Positions 18,944 to 27,723 of a stretch of 64,000 nt of DNA are shown here, piece after piece. Where the stretch lies: assembly GCA_965248775.1 (NCBI GenBank), contig OZ252150.1, positions 2,480,001 to 2,544,000 on the forward strand, written 5' to 3'. The notes under the pieces are model-generated. The model had not been told where the DNA came from and did not search any database. It worked only from the letters and a program-made list of their open reading frames with translations. A program made the translations under genes and the position numbers. Numbering within the stretch: the first letter of the stretch is position 1; each line of letters opens with the position of its first letter. The stretch comes from JBHHUI01 sp965248775 (lineage in GTDB: Bacteria > Chloroflexota > Anaerolineae > Anaerolineales > JBHHUI01).

Positions 18944-19016
18944 TTCGTAGAGCGTCCGTGCGTGGAGCGCATGTCGCTTTACGCTCCACGCTCCACGAGT
19001 TACGCTTCACGAAAAC
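18944..19016. repeat. Repetitive spacer between nuoM and nuoN
   Basis: The gap holds an inverted pair, CGTGGAGCG (18961-18969) and CGCTCCACG (18982-18990), and then another CTCCACG copy. Related TACGCTTCACG and TTCGTAGAGCG pieces flank it. It can form a 9-bp stem. No gene is present. Confidence 0.6.
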
Positions 19017-20456
19017 ATGACTGCAGCTGACCTCAACCTCCTCGCCGTGCTCCCGCTCCTCATCCTTGCCGGATGGGCGAGTGTGTTGCTGCTTGTGGAC
19101 TTGTTCATTCCTAAAGAACGAAAATCGATCACGGGCTGGTTGGCAATTGTCGGCATCCTTGCTGCCTTTGTCGCGTTGATGGTACTAGGGACAGATAGCG
19201 GAGAAGCATTCGGGGGTATGGCGGCTGTTGATGGCTTTGCCTTCGTGCTGAATGTGATCTTTCTGCTGACAGGATTGTTGGGTATTCTCATCTCGATCAA
19301 CTACCTGAAGCAGCATAAACTGGAGCGCGGCGAGTTCTACCCGCTGCTGCTCTTCGCGATCGCCGGCATGATGATACTGGCTATCGCAAAAGACCTGATC
19401 GTCGTGTTTCTTGGGATCGAACTGCTTTCCATCCCACTGTATGTGCTGGCCGGCATCGCACGCCCGCGAACGGACTCGGAAGAGGCGGCGATGAAGTACT
19501 TCCTGCTTGGCGCGTTTTCTTCAGGGTTCCTGGTATATGGTATTGCACTTGTTTTCGGTGCTACCGGATCGACGGCATTCAGTGACATTGCAGTGGCCGC
19601 CGCCAATCCGGGATCGTTGATGCTGGGCGGTTTGGGATTGATCCTGGTTGGTCTGGCATTCAAAGTCGCAGCAGTTCCATTCCATATGTGGACGCCGGAT
19701 GTCTATGACGGCGCGCCCTCTGTTGTAACGGCTTTTATGTCGGTGGGTGCCAAGGCCGGCGGCTTTGCTGCACTTTACCGGGTCTTATTTGATGCATTTG
19801 AACCGTTGGCGGTTGCGTGGGCGCCGGCGATTGCCGTCATTGCCGCGCTCACACTCATTCTCGGAAACATCGCTGCCATTGCGCAGACTTCCATCAAGCG
19901 TATGCTGGCGTATTCTTCCATTGCGCATGCCGGCTATATATTGATGGCCGCAGTTGCCGGGGGTACGGAATTCGCGACGTTCGCTGCCAGCGCTGCCTTG
20001 TTCTATCTGATTGCATATGCCTTCACCAACTTGGGAACCTGGGCGATTGTCGTGGCTGTCGAGAAGCAGGAAGGGCGCGGGACAGATATTGCCGATTTCG
20101 CTGGACTAGGCCGTACACGCCCCGAACTTGCGCTTGCGATGGCTTTGTTCATGCTCTCGCTCACCGGCTTGCCGCCCACGATGGGGTTTGTGGGCAAGTT
20201 CTATGTCTTTCGAGCAACGCTCGAAGCGGGCTATGTCTGGCTTGCGCTGGTGGGTGTGTTCACAAGCTTAATCTCAGCCTACTACTACTTGCGCGTGATC
20301 GTCGTGATGTGGATGCACGAAGGGCCGGGCGAAGCCTTTACGCCGCGTGCGCTTAATTTCACCGTGGCAGTGACCGCAATTGCCACACTAGTCTTTGGCC
20401 TTGTGCCGCGTTCTTTCATGGAACTGGCAGAGGAGTCGATTAAGGGTTTGTTCTAA
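19017..20456 (+). CDS. nuoN: NADH-quinone oxidoreductase subunit N
   Basis: This is the proximal antiporter-like proton pump, 479 residues and about 14 helices. KVAAVPFHMWTPDVYDGAPS carries the pump lysine motif; IKRMLAYSSIAHAGYILMA and LSLTGLPPTMGFVGKFYVF are further family signatures. It is the last gene of the operon. The terminator 84 bases downstream has been split by an IS element. Confidence 0.96.
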   Translation: MTAADLNLLAVLPLLILAGWASVLLLVDLFIPKERKSITGWLAIVGILAAFVALMVLGTDSGEAFGGMAAVDGFAFVLNVIFLLTGLLGILISINYLKQHKLERGEFYPLLLFAIAGMMILAIAKDLIVVFLGIELLSIPLYVLAGIARPRTDSEEAAMKYFLLGAFSSGFLVYGIALVFGATGSTAFSDIAVAAANPGSLMLGGLGLILVGLAFKVAAVPFHMWTPDVYDGAPSVVTAFMSVGAKAGGFAALYRVLFDAFEPLAVAWAPAIAVIAALTLILGNIAAIAQTSIKRMLAYSSIAHAGYILMAAVAGGTEFATFAASAALFYLIAYAFTNLGTWAIVVAVEKQEGRGTDIADFAGLGRTRPELALAMALFMLSLTGLPPTMGFVGKFYVFRATLEAGYVWLALVGVFTSLISAYYYLRVIVVMWMHEGPGEAFTPRALNFTVAVTAIATLVFGLVPRSFMELAEESIKGLF

Positions 20457-20625
20457 TACAGAATCGGCATAGGAAAACTGGGAGTCCGGCAATTAGAGAA
20501 CGTCTGAGCTTTTTGTCGGATATTCATGTAGCGAAAGTCAGCCCCGCCACGTGAACTGACCCCCAAGAAGTTGACACAAAATAAAAGCACCCCCTGTGAG
20601 AAGATAAAAGCAGGAGGTGCTTTTT

Positions 20626-21057
20626 ATGTCTGGGAAAAAGGGGATGAAAAACTACCCGAAAGCGACCAAGCTGGAAGCGGTACGCATGTTTCTGGAAGAA
20701 GGCCTGACCCGCGCAGAGGTAGTTGAAGCACTCGGGCTGCCCCGCCGAGATCTTCACGACCCAGTTCATTCGTACAGTCACCCAGTCATGAATGTACTGG
20801 GTCATGACGTGCAGACTGCATCGTGATGACTGGGTGTGAAGGTCTGGGTGCGCCAATATCGCCGCAAGGGAGGGGCAGCCTTTGCCAAACCGAAGGGTCG
20901 GCCTCCTCGTCGGCCGGCGGAAAGTCCGCAGGAGGAGCTGGAACGGTTGCGCATGGAAAATGTGCTCCTAAAAATATTCCATACCGAATTGCGCACGGAC
21001 GAGCTCGCACGGCGCAATAGCGGGTCATCTACCAGTACAAAAGAAGATACACTGTGA
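20626..21057 (+). pseudogene. IS3-family transposase OrfA, interrupted in frame
   Basis: OrfA is the helix-turn-helix DNA-binding half of an IS3 transposase. The visible N-part reads MKNYPKATKLEAVRMFLEEG and ends in ALGLPRRDL; the rest resumes as VKVWVRQYRRKGGAAF and ends with a leucine-rich segment (EELERLRMENVLLK). Between them lie 81 foreign bases (20755-20835). The 81 bases keep the frame but bring in a TGA at 20824-20826. AGGAGG at 20612-20617 precedes the ATG. The stop overlaps the OrfB start. Confidence 0.8.
20755..20835. repeat. Nested-palindrome insert R1 in OrfA (81 bp)
   Basis: This 81-base insert contains GACCCAGTTCATTC at 20758-20771 and its inverted relative at about 20790-20803, and CACCCAGTCAT with its exact inverse ATGACTGGGTG (20826-20836). 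The 30 bases at 20807-20836 are a perfect inverted copy of 21775-21804 in insert R4. Flanking transposase sequence joins in frame when it is removed. Confidence 0.75.
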
Positions 21058-21361
21058 AGGCAATGTGTACTTTCTTCGCAGTTTCGCGAGCTGCCTATTA
21101 CGCCTGGCTCAAGCGCAGCCAGCAGCCGGACAAAGATAGCGCGCGGCTGCAAGCGGTGCAGCAAGCCTGGGAAAAATCGCACAGAACCTATGGCTATCGC
21201 AGGGTTGCTTTGTGGTTGCGACAACACAAAGGGCTGGTCATCAACCACAAAGCGGTTTTACGGCTGATGAACAAGCTCAATATCCGCTCCATTGCCAGGC
21301 AACGCCACCCCTATAAGCAAAGGGCCCGCTTAGATTTTCACCAGCGCTATGCCAATCTCTC

Positions 21362-21442
21362 AAAGTGCAGTGCGCATACCGACCCAGTTTCACGACCCAG
21401 TTCATTCGTGACTGGGCGTTCGGTACTGGGCTTCACTGTGTG
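21362..21442. repeat. Insert R2 in OrfB (about 80 bp)
   Basis: The insert sits between the codons for YANL and RDFAANQ. It holds GACCCAGTTCATTC at 21394-21407, the same 14-mer as in R1, plus a second GACCCAGT at 21381 and GACTGGGC and TACTGGGC pieces. The reading frame shifts across it, so its length is 2 modulo 3. Exact borders are uncertain by a few bases. Confidence 0.65.
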
Positions 21443-21490
21443 GCCCGAGATTTCGCAGCAAACCAACCCAATCAGAAATGGGTTACTGAT

Positions 21491-21516
21491 ACACTTGCGC
21501 CGTACGCAGTACAGGT
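21491..21516. repeat. Insert R3 in OrfB (26 bp)
   Basis: Twenty-six bases separate the codons of WVTD from those of TYIATQQGW, which are adjacent in IS3-family transposases. The insert shares GCAGTAC with R4 (21847-21853, followed there by GC) and is the smallest of the four. Confidence 0.55.
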
Positions 21517-21698
21517 GTCACCTACATCGCTACCCAACAAGGCTGGGCGTATCTGGCCACCATCAAGGACCTGTTCGACGGTTTCATCGTTGCACATCGT
21601 CTGGGAAGACACAATTCTGTGCGCTTAGTCATCGATACCCTCAAGCAGGCCAGACGTAAAGAAAAGGTCACTGCGGGACTGCTCCTGCACAGTGACCA

Positions 21699-21883
21699 CC
21701 TAGTCCAGTCGATCACGATGCAGTCTGCACGTCACAGAGTGAAGTGCGCACTCCACTTGGTGACCCAGTACATTCACCCAGTCATCACGATGCAGTCTGC
21801 ACGTGACTGTACGAACGCACTGGGTCGTGACACTCGCCGCGTTGCGGCAGTACGCGGTGACTGGGTGACTGTACTAGACTGGG
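21699..21883. repeat. Insert R4 in OrfB (about 185 bp)
   Basis: This insert splits the expected HSDQG motif. It contains two direct copies of ATCACGATGCAGTCTGCACG (21712-21731 and 21784-21803), GACCCAGTACATTC (21762-21775), CACCCAGTCAT, the perfect palindrome AGTGCGCACT (21743-21752), and several GTGACTG pieces. Bases 21775-21804 are the exact inverse of 20807-20836 in R1. Confidence 0.7.
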
Positions 21884-22262
21884 GGGATATCAATACACTT
21901 CCAAGCAGTATGCTGCCCTTACCCGGGCGTATCACATCACCCCTTCCATGTCTCGGCGTGGCAATTGTTGGGATAATGCGCCCATGGAGAACTTCTTTGG
22001 TCATTTGAAAGCGGAAGCGCTCCGCCATATCCGCGTGCCAAGCTTTGAGCGGGCGCATGAATTGATTGACCAATATATCGAGTTCTACAATTATGAACGC
22101 ATACAACTAAAAACCAAACAGACACCATATCAAATCAGGTGTCTGATCTGGATGACCGCAGTGGGGGTCTTTCTTTTTGTGTCTTGTTTACAGGGTGCAG
22201 TTCAACGTGCGGGGCTTTTTGTTGGGCGCTTGACATGTGCTAGGCTTGCCAGCCTCCGAACA

Positions 22263-24040
22263 ATGATCCCAAAGCCATTCACGTTCGCAGTCTTGTCCGA
22301 CGCGCACATCGGGGCCCCGAGGTAGACGACTACCCTTCCAATCGTCTATTCGCTGGCCGCAATCAACGCGCGATTGAATTGATCAACGAGTTCTCGCCAG
22401 AGTTTGCCATCCACCTAGGCGACATGTCCCATCCGATTCCGGGCTTGCCCGAACACGAGCGTGCCATGCAGGAGGCGCGTGTATTGTACGATCAACTGAA
22501 TTGCCCTCTTTTTGTGCTGCCTGGCAATCATGATGTTGGCGATAAGCCCAACGCCTGGACGCCGGCGCCAGCCGTTACTATGGATGCTCAATATGTTTTT
22601 GAGGAGTTCTGGGGCCCCAGTTTTCAATCGTTTGATTTTGAGAACTGCCATTTCGTACTGATCAATTCTTCTGTGTTAAATTCGGGATTGGAGCGCGAGA
22701 ATATACAGCGCAAATGGTTGCAAGCTTCTCTCGAGGCCTGTAAACAATCAGGCAAACGCATTTTAATATTTACCCACTATCCGCTTTATTTGTACAAGAC
22801 CACAGAGTCTGAGCATTATGACAATATTGGCGAACCAGCCCGCAGTTGGTTGCTCTCTCTTCTGAGAGAGTATGCCGTTGAAGCTGTCTTCGCCAGCCAT
22901 GTACATAACTTCTTCTATAACCGCTACAGTGAAGTAGATACGTACGCGTTGCCCTCACTTGCATTCACTCGGCCAGAATACAGTGCGCTGTTCGACATCG
23001 CGCCTGCTCCTGAATATGGACGCGATGATAATGAGAAATTGGGCTTCTTTCTAGTTTCGGTAAATGATGTGGGCCATGATATTAAATTTGTTCGAAGCGC
23101 TGCTACGCCGCAACATGTGTCTACGACGGTAACAAAGCAGCGGGCCTCATTCGGCATCACCCTGCGCCAATCCTGGGCTGCCCCGATCGAGTTGCCGCAC
23201 GACAACCTTGATGAGTTTTCGCGAAAGCGTGTACGTAACGACCATCCACTGCTTGCACTCTGGGAATTAGGAATTTGGCAATTGCGTTTGCCGCTGACTG
23301 ATCTGGCGGAGGCTAGTACGCGGGAGCGGATGCAAGCATTGCGCTCACGTGGGCACTCTTTTATCGTATTTAGTGTCGGGATGCCGGGGATTCGCGAGCG
23401 TGATTTGGTCATAGAACATAATGAGCTGATCGAAATGTGGGAAGTGGTTGCTCCTGCGAACAAGATGGCGGAAACTCTGTGGTTGATGGGCGAAGTCAGG
23501 CAATCGGCGCCCTTGCAAATAGCATTGTCGAGGCTGGAAGGTACAGCGGATCAGCCACGAAACGGGGCGTTCGAATTCTCACATTTTCCTGTGCATGGAT
23601 TTCGACTACAACAGCGTTATAGCGTGCTGGCGGGATTGCGGGAGTTTGATGCGATGGATTTTCTCGATAGTCTTGTTTTTCGCTTAGATGAATCCCGGGA
23701 GCCTTGGGCCGGCATTCAGGCGGCAGCGGAATTCGCGACAGAAAGTGCGCTGACGATCGTGCTACTTATGGCGTTGCCGCGTGCAACCGAAGGTCGTGTG
23801 TTTGATGACGACGCCTACATCTCTGAATTTGTTGCCCAAACCTATGTGGCGGCTCTGGGCGAGGAGCATCTGCATGTGATCCTGGATACATTCGTTGATC
23901 ATGATCGTGGATATTATCCGCGCCATGGTTTGCTCGATCGGCGTTACAATCCACGTCCCGCCTTTCATGTTCTCAGACGTCTGAATGAATTTTTTGCGCG
24001 CGGGTCGACGTCGTTTATGGAAGATAAGCCTGTATGTTAA
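22263..24040 (+). pseudogene. Calcineurin-like metallophosphoesterase, N-terminal frameshift
   Basis: The dimetal phosphoesterase motifs appear in order: Asp-x-His in FAVLSDAHIG, then FAIHLGDMSHP, VLPGNHDVGD, LIFTHYPLY and AVFASHVHNFFY. The first motif lies in the frame starting at ATG 22263 and all others in another frame. A single-base loss near 22310-22322, in a run of GGGGCCCC, would explain this. If translation began at the next ATG-compatible start (22379), the first metal-binding motif would be missing. The C-terminal half (about 260-553) has no motif I recognise. It could be a real pseudogene, a sequencing error, or a shortened inactive protein. It lies just downstream of the IS-split terminator. 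Confidence 0.7.
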
Positions 24041-24063
24041 TCACTGAGGGCAGTTAGTCTCCA

Positions 24064-25149
24064 ATGAATCAAATGATGCTTGCGACGATCGACATCGTCA
24101 TATTCAGCAGCGGACTGGTGCTGGTGTTCGCTACATTGCTGGCTGCTGTACGCACCTTTGTGCTGCCGCGCGCCGCGCGTGTATGGCTCAATGCCATTGT
24201 GTTTGGCGGCATGCGGCTTCTGTGGCGACCGTGGACGCATCCGCGCCGACCGTACCTGAAACGCGACGCTGCGATGGCGCTCCTGGCGCCGGTCAGCCTG
24301 ATCGTGCTGCCGTCTGCATGGGTCACATTTGTTTTGCTGGGTTATACCGCAATGTTCTGGGCTGTCGGAATGCGGCCTTGGGATGTGGCGTTCTTCACCA
24401 GCGGATCTTCTTTGCTTACGTTGGGGTTTGCCCCCGTCCACACCCAGGCGCAGATAGTGTTGGCATTTACCGAAGCCCTGCTGGGCTTGGGATTGGTAGC
24501 GCTCATGATTGCCTATCTGCCAACCTTGTATAGTGCCTTTTCCAGGCGTGAGACCAATGTTGCGCTCCTGGAAGTACGGGCTGGTTCGCCGCCAACGGCT
24601 GTGGAGTTGATCTCACGCGCTCGACGAATTCGGGAGCTGAAAGACCTGAGTGAACTATGGGCGCAGTGGGAGGTGTGGTTTGCCCAACTGGAGGAGAGCC
24701 ACTCTACGTTTGCGCCGCTTGTCTTCTTTCGTTCGCAACGTCCTGAGCAACATTACATCAGTGCAGCGGGGGCGATTCTGGATGCAGCGGCGCTCCTGTC
24801 ATCCGCAGTGGACACGCCGCGCGATCCGCAAGCGCAGCTCTGCATCCGGGCGGGCTACCTGGCATTGCGCAAGATCGCTGATTTTTTTCGAATTCCATAT
24901 GAGCCCAGCCCGCAGTCGACGGATCCAATTAGCATTACCCGGGATGAGTTCGAAGATGCCTTAGATAGTTTGGCGGCCCAGGATGTACCTCTCAATAAGG
25001 ATCGCGATCAGGCCTGGCGAGACTTTAGCGGTTGGCGTGTTAACTACGACACAGTTCTGCTGGCACTGGCGGAGGTGACGATGGCGCCGTATACCCCCTG
25101 GGTATCAGATCGATCCTGGATTCCGCCGCGACGGCGTGCTAACTCGTGA
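24064..25149 (+). CDS. Membrane protein with ion-channel-like pore segment, function unknown
   Basis: This 361-residue protein has about four hydrophobic helices: residues 9-33, about 75-100, about 104-116 and 137-160. They are followed by a soluble helical C-terminal domain of some 200 residues. The segment FFTSGSSLLTLGFAP between helices resembles the pore helix and selectivity-filter layout of two-helix K+ channels (T-x-G-[YF]-G/A), but the filter is not canonical. It starts 23 bases after the metallophosphoesterase on the same strand and ends convergently, overlapping the antiporter gene by 11 bases. A channel role is an inference from one motif; it may simply be an uncharacterised membrane protein. 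Confidence 0.6.
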   Translation: MNQMMLATIDIVIFSSGLVLVFATLLAAVRTFVLPRAARVWLNAIVFGGMRLLWRPWTHPRRPYLKRDAAMALLAPVSLIVLPSAWVTFVLLGYTAMFWAVGMRPWDVAFFTSGSSLLTLGFAPVHTQAQIVLAFTEALLGLGLVALMIAYLPTLYSAFSRRETNVALLEVRAGSPPTAVELISRARRIRELKDLSELWAQWEVWFAQLEESHSTFAPLVFFRSQRPEQHYISAAGAILDAAALLSSAVDTPRDPQAQLCIRAGYLALRKIADFFRIPYEPSPQSTDPISITRDEFEDALDSLAAQDVPLNKDRDQAWRDFSGWRVNYDTVLLALAEVTMAPYTPWVSDRSWIPPRRRANS

Positions 25150-26200
25150 TCCAGATATAAACGACGTAGATGGCATACAGGATAGACATGCCGATCCCCT
25201 CCACACGACTGAGCAATCGTTGTGAAAACATAAAGAAGTACAACACGATTACGGAAGCCACAAGAATAAATATGGAGGTAAGCAAGCCTTCAGAACCGAC
25301 ATGGATAAGCGGTTTATCTGTGAGCATTACCAACACCCATGGCAGTCCCAAACCGACCAGGATATCAAAGATGTTCGAGCCGACAGCGTTCGCCACTGCC
25401 ATGTCGCCACGTCCTTGCCGTGCAACGATGACGGAGGAGATTAGATCCGGCAATGAGGTGCCGGCTGCCAAAATTGTGAGCGCAACAACTACAGGGGGGA
25501 TGCTCAACGCTTCTGCCAGACGAATGCCACTTTCAACCAGCACCCAACTTAATGTTGTTATTATGAGGATAGATACGAAGAAGGTGCGGACGTAATTGGT
25601 TTCCGGGTCGCCTGTCAGCCTACCGAATACACGGTCAATTGAAGAATTGATGCGGTAAATAATCCCGCCACGTTTTCGATCCGATTCATCTGATTCGTTT
25701 ACCATTTCGGTTGGGTCGGCGTTCTGTTTGAAGCGTCTGCTCCACCAGATGAGTAACAGAATATAGGCTCCGTAGAAACCGAGGAAAATCGCCGCCTCGA
25801 ATAACACGATCGTGCCGTCCCAGAATGCCCAGAGTAAAATGCCCAGACTCACGGTATAGACGAGAATGTCACGGGTTACGATTCGGAACGTTATTTTGAG
25901 TGGTCGAGCAATTGCGGATGCGCCCGTGATCACCAACACATTGAACAGAGCCGAACCGACAATCGTACCAACACCAATCTCTTCATACCCACCCGGTCGA
26001 TATAGGGCGATCAGCGCGATAGCCAGTTCGGGTGCGGATGAGCCAACTGCCATGAGCGTCGCTCCGGCCACATCGCTGGGCAATCGCAGGCGCCGCGAAA
26101 GGATGTCCAGACTTACAATAAAAAAGCCATCCGTAATAAGTGCGAGCAAATAGACGGCCGCCGCGATTGCTGCCAATGTCCATAGAACTGTGATCATCAA
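25139..26200 (-). CDS. Calcium/sodium (cation) antiporter, CaCA family
   Basis: Members of this family exchange Na+ or H+ for Ca2+ across the inner membrane. The 353 residues show the internal duplication typical of the family. Alpha-1 contains VGSSAPELAIALIAL and GTIVGSALFNVLVI; alpha-2 contains LAAGTSLPDLISSVIVARQG and ANAVGSNIFDILVGLGLPW. About ten helices are predicted, with an acidic-basic cytoplasmic loop (about 165-195) between the halves. The start is TTG 26200 or, more likely, the adjacent ATG at 26197. It is convergent with the preceding gene and divergent from the next, whose predicted start overlaps it. Confidence 0.88.
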   Translation of the reverse strand: MMITVLWTLAAIAAAVYLLALITDGFFIVSLDILSRRLRLPSDVAGATLMAVGSSAPELAIALIALYRPGGYEEIGVGTIVGSALFNVLVITGASAIARPLKITFRIVTRDILVYTVSLGILLWAFWDGTIVLFEAAIFLGFYGAYILLLIWWSRRFKQNADPTEMVNESDESDRKRGGIIYRINSSIDRVFGRLTGDPETNYVRTFFVSILIITTLSWVLVESGIRLAEALSIPPVVVALTILAAGTSLPDLISSVIVARQGRGDMAVANAVGSNIFDILVGLGLPWVLVMLTDKPLIHVGSEGLLTSIFILVASVIVLYFFMFSQRLLSRVEGIGMSILYAIYVVYIWITS

Positions 26201-27723
26201 TGACGCCTCAAATACTTGATTCGCAGTATAAAACTAACAACAAGTGTAATGCAATACTACGATTGCACAATGCTTGCTTGTTTCCGGCTCTGCTTGCCAC
26301 CCTGACTCTGTTCCTGAGCGCCTGTCTCGCGGAACCTGCTCCTTCTCCAACGCCGACAGCGACAAGCATACCTCCAACCGCGACCGCCGTGCCCACCGCC
26401 ACGCTGCCGCCCGCTGTTACGCCAACGCAGTTCGCTCCACCAATTGACCTGTCCACAATCCGCTCTTTCCGAATGGCGGCTGCCCCTGTGACTTTTGATC
26501 CCGATCAACGAGCGCTCAGCGGTTTAATCCCCGTTCAGGCATTGGCGCTGGATGATTCCGGACGTGATTTGTTTATCATTTCCGGGGCGCAACAGTCTCC
26601 CGGCAATCTACAACTATTTCGACTCAATCTTGAAACGGGGGCTTTTACTTCCGGCACAGTTTTGAGTGGCATGGACAGGTTTGATCGTATGCTCGTCTTG
26701 CCTGCCTCGGAAGACCAGGCGGGAGTCTTGTTGAGTGCATGCGCGGCGAGTTGCGGAATCTGGCGGGTGCAACTCCTAAGTAGCGATGTTGTCCAACTTG
26801 TAGCCTCCGCTGCGGCTCCGCGCGGGTTGCATTTTGTGCGCAATCCGCTTGGGAAGCAGCAAGGTCTCTCCTTCCTCGAACCAGCCAGCGAAATCGGGAC
26901 AACGGTGCAATTGATCCGGCACAACTTTTTAGAAGAGCCTCTCCCTTCCTCGTTTGAATCGACCTCTTCTATATTCATCCCGCTAGAGGACGCGGCGCCG
27001 GCAGATTTAGAGTCGATTGTGATTGAAGAGACACAGCGCACATTTCTGCTTGGGGAGGACGGTCTCGTGCAATACAGCGAGATGTCAGAAGATGATTTCA
27101 TTTTAAGACGATTGATTGATCAGCCCGAAAACTCTACAGCTCTCCATTTTCTGGAAGCTCCGCTCGAATTGTTCCCAAGCGTAGGAGACCGCATCATTAT
27201 GCGCTTTGATCTATTGGAAGACCCATGTGGCACATATCAGCAAGCAATGGGGGAAGAAGTGCTGATCGCTGCTGCGGACGGCGAGATCGCACTTACTAGG
27301 GTGGCTTTAAGTAGAAACTCGGTCGGGCCGTTCGATACACGCACCGGTGTTTTCCAAACGCTCGAACTGCCTGAAGAGGAGATTTCGGAAAGTTACAGCG
27401 GACGTATCAACCTCGACGGTTCCGTGAGCGGTCTCTACAAAATTGAACGCAACGAATGCCTGGCAACGTATGCAATCAGCGGAAGGCTGGATCCGCCTCC
27501 ACCGGTGGTATCCCCACCCGTACTCGCCTGGTTTACTCCCGCAGAGCGGGCACCGGCGTTGAGTCTGCGCAGGTCGGGGAGTGAAGAATACACACCACTT
27601 TTCGAGTTCCCGGATGTGCAACCCTCCATTTGGGCATACTCAGCTTTCTCGGAAGAAGGCACGCTTACCTTTGCGTTTAATTATGAGAGTGGCGTGCACA
27701 TCTTTCGGGTTACAGCCGAGTAG
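26200..27723 (+). CDS. Secreted lipoprotein of unknown function
   Basis: This 507-residue protein has a hydrophobic segment ending in the lipobox LFLSAC (Cys42 from the first ATG). It is followed by a Pro/Thr-rich linker of about 40 residues (SPTPTATSIPPTATAVPT) that would tether it to the membrane. The N-terminal 20 residues before the hydrophobic core are unusually long, so the true start may be an in-frame TTG near 26260. The body (about 85-507) looks like repeated beta structure, perhaps a propeller, without a motif I can name. The predicted start overlaps the divergent antiporter gene, and its 3' end overlaps the convergent oxidoreductase by 14 bases. Confidence 0.6.
   Translation: MTPQILDSQYKTNNKCNAILRLHNACLFPALLATLTLFLSACLAEPAPSPTPTATSIPPTATAVPTATLPPAVTPTQFAPPIDLSTIRSFRMAAAPVTFDPDQRALSGLIPVQALALDDSGRDLFIISGAQQSPGNLQLFRLNLETGAFTSGTVLSGMDRFDRMLVLPASEDQAGVLLSACAASCGIWRVQLLSSDVVQLVASAAAPRGLHFVRNPLGKQQGLSFLEPASEIGTTVQLIRHNFLEEPLPSSFESTSSIFIPLEDAAPADLESIVIEETQRTFLLGEDGLVQYSEMSEDDFILRRLIDQPENSTALHFLEAPLELFPSVGDRIIMRFDLLEDPCGTYQQAMGEEVLIAAADGEIALTRVALSRNSVGPFDTRTGVFQTLELPEEEISESYSGRINLDGSVSGLYKIERNECLATYAISGRLDPPPPVVSPPVLAWFTPAERAPALSLRRSGSEEYTPLFEFPDVQPSIWAYSAFSEEGTLTFAFNYESGVHIFRVTAE

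Larger units (their letters stand above)
20552..22204 (+). mobile_element. IS3-family insertion sequence, internally disrupted
   Basis: The ends match as inverted repeats: left TGAACTGACCCCCAAGAAG, right (reversed) TGAACTGCACCCTGTAAAC; both continue with GACACAAAA and a C-run. The 3-bp target duplication ACG flanks it (20549-20551 and 22205-22207). It encodes the two overlapping frames of an IS3-family transposase. Its 1,653 bases exceed the usual 1.2-1.3 kb; the excess is explained by four internal insertions (20755-20835, about 21362-21442, 21491-21516, about 21699-21883). Removing them gives about 1.28 kb and restores both reading frames. The copy cannot make an intact transposase. Confidence 0.85.
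21054..22204 (+). pseudogene. IS3-family transposase OrfB (DDE), broken by three inserts
   Basis: OrfB is the DDE catalytic half. Homologous blocks occur in three successive frames: MCTFFAVSRAAYYAWLKRSQ up to FHQRYANL (frame of 21054); then FAANQPNQKWVTD; then TYIATQQGWAYLATIKDLFD with LVIDTLKQARRKEK and LLLHSD; and finally GYQYTSKQYAAL, MSRRGNCWDNAPMENFFGHL and YNYERIQLKTKQTPYQIR. Each frame change coincides with an inserted repeat at about 21362-21442, 21491-21516 and 21699-21883. The catalytic Asp and Glu contexts (WVTD, NAPMENFF) are intact, so the damage is insertional. Confidence 0.8.
20540..22220 (+). terminator. nuo operon terminator, split by an IS in its loop
   Basis: The left arm AGCCCCGC is at 20540-20547, and the right arm GCGGGGCT followed by TTTT is at 22209-22220. 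Taking out the element at 20552-22204 and one copy of its ACG target duplication joins them into an 8-bp perfect GC-rich stem with the 5-base loop CACGT and a T-run. That is a textbook Rho-independent terminator just downstream of nuoN. The insertion separated the arms by about 1.66 kb, so the terminator can no longer fold locally. Confidence 0.8.

Noticed and set aside
20755..21883. Repeats in the first IS taken as a CRISPR array
   Set aside because: The repeats are in both orientations, unevenly spaced, interleaved with transposase sequence and lack uniform spacers.
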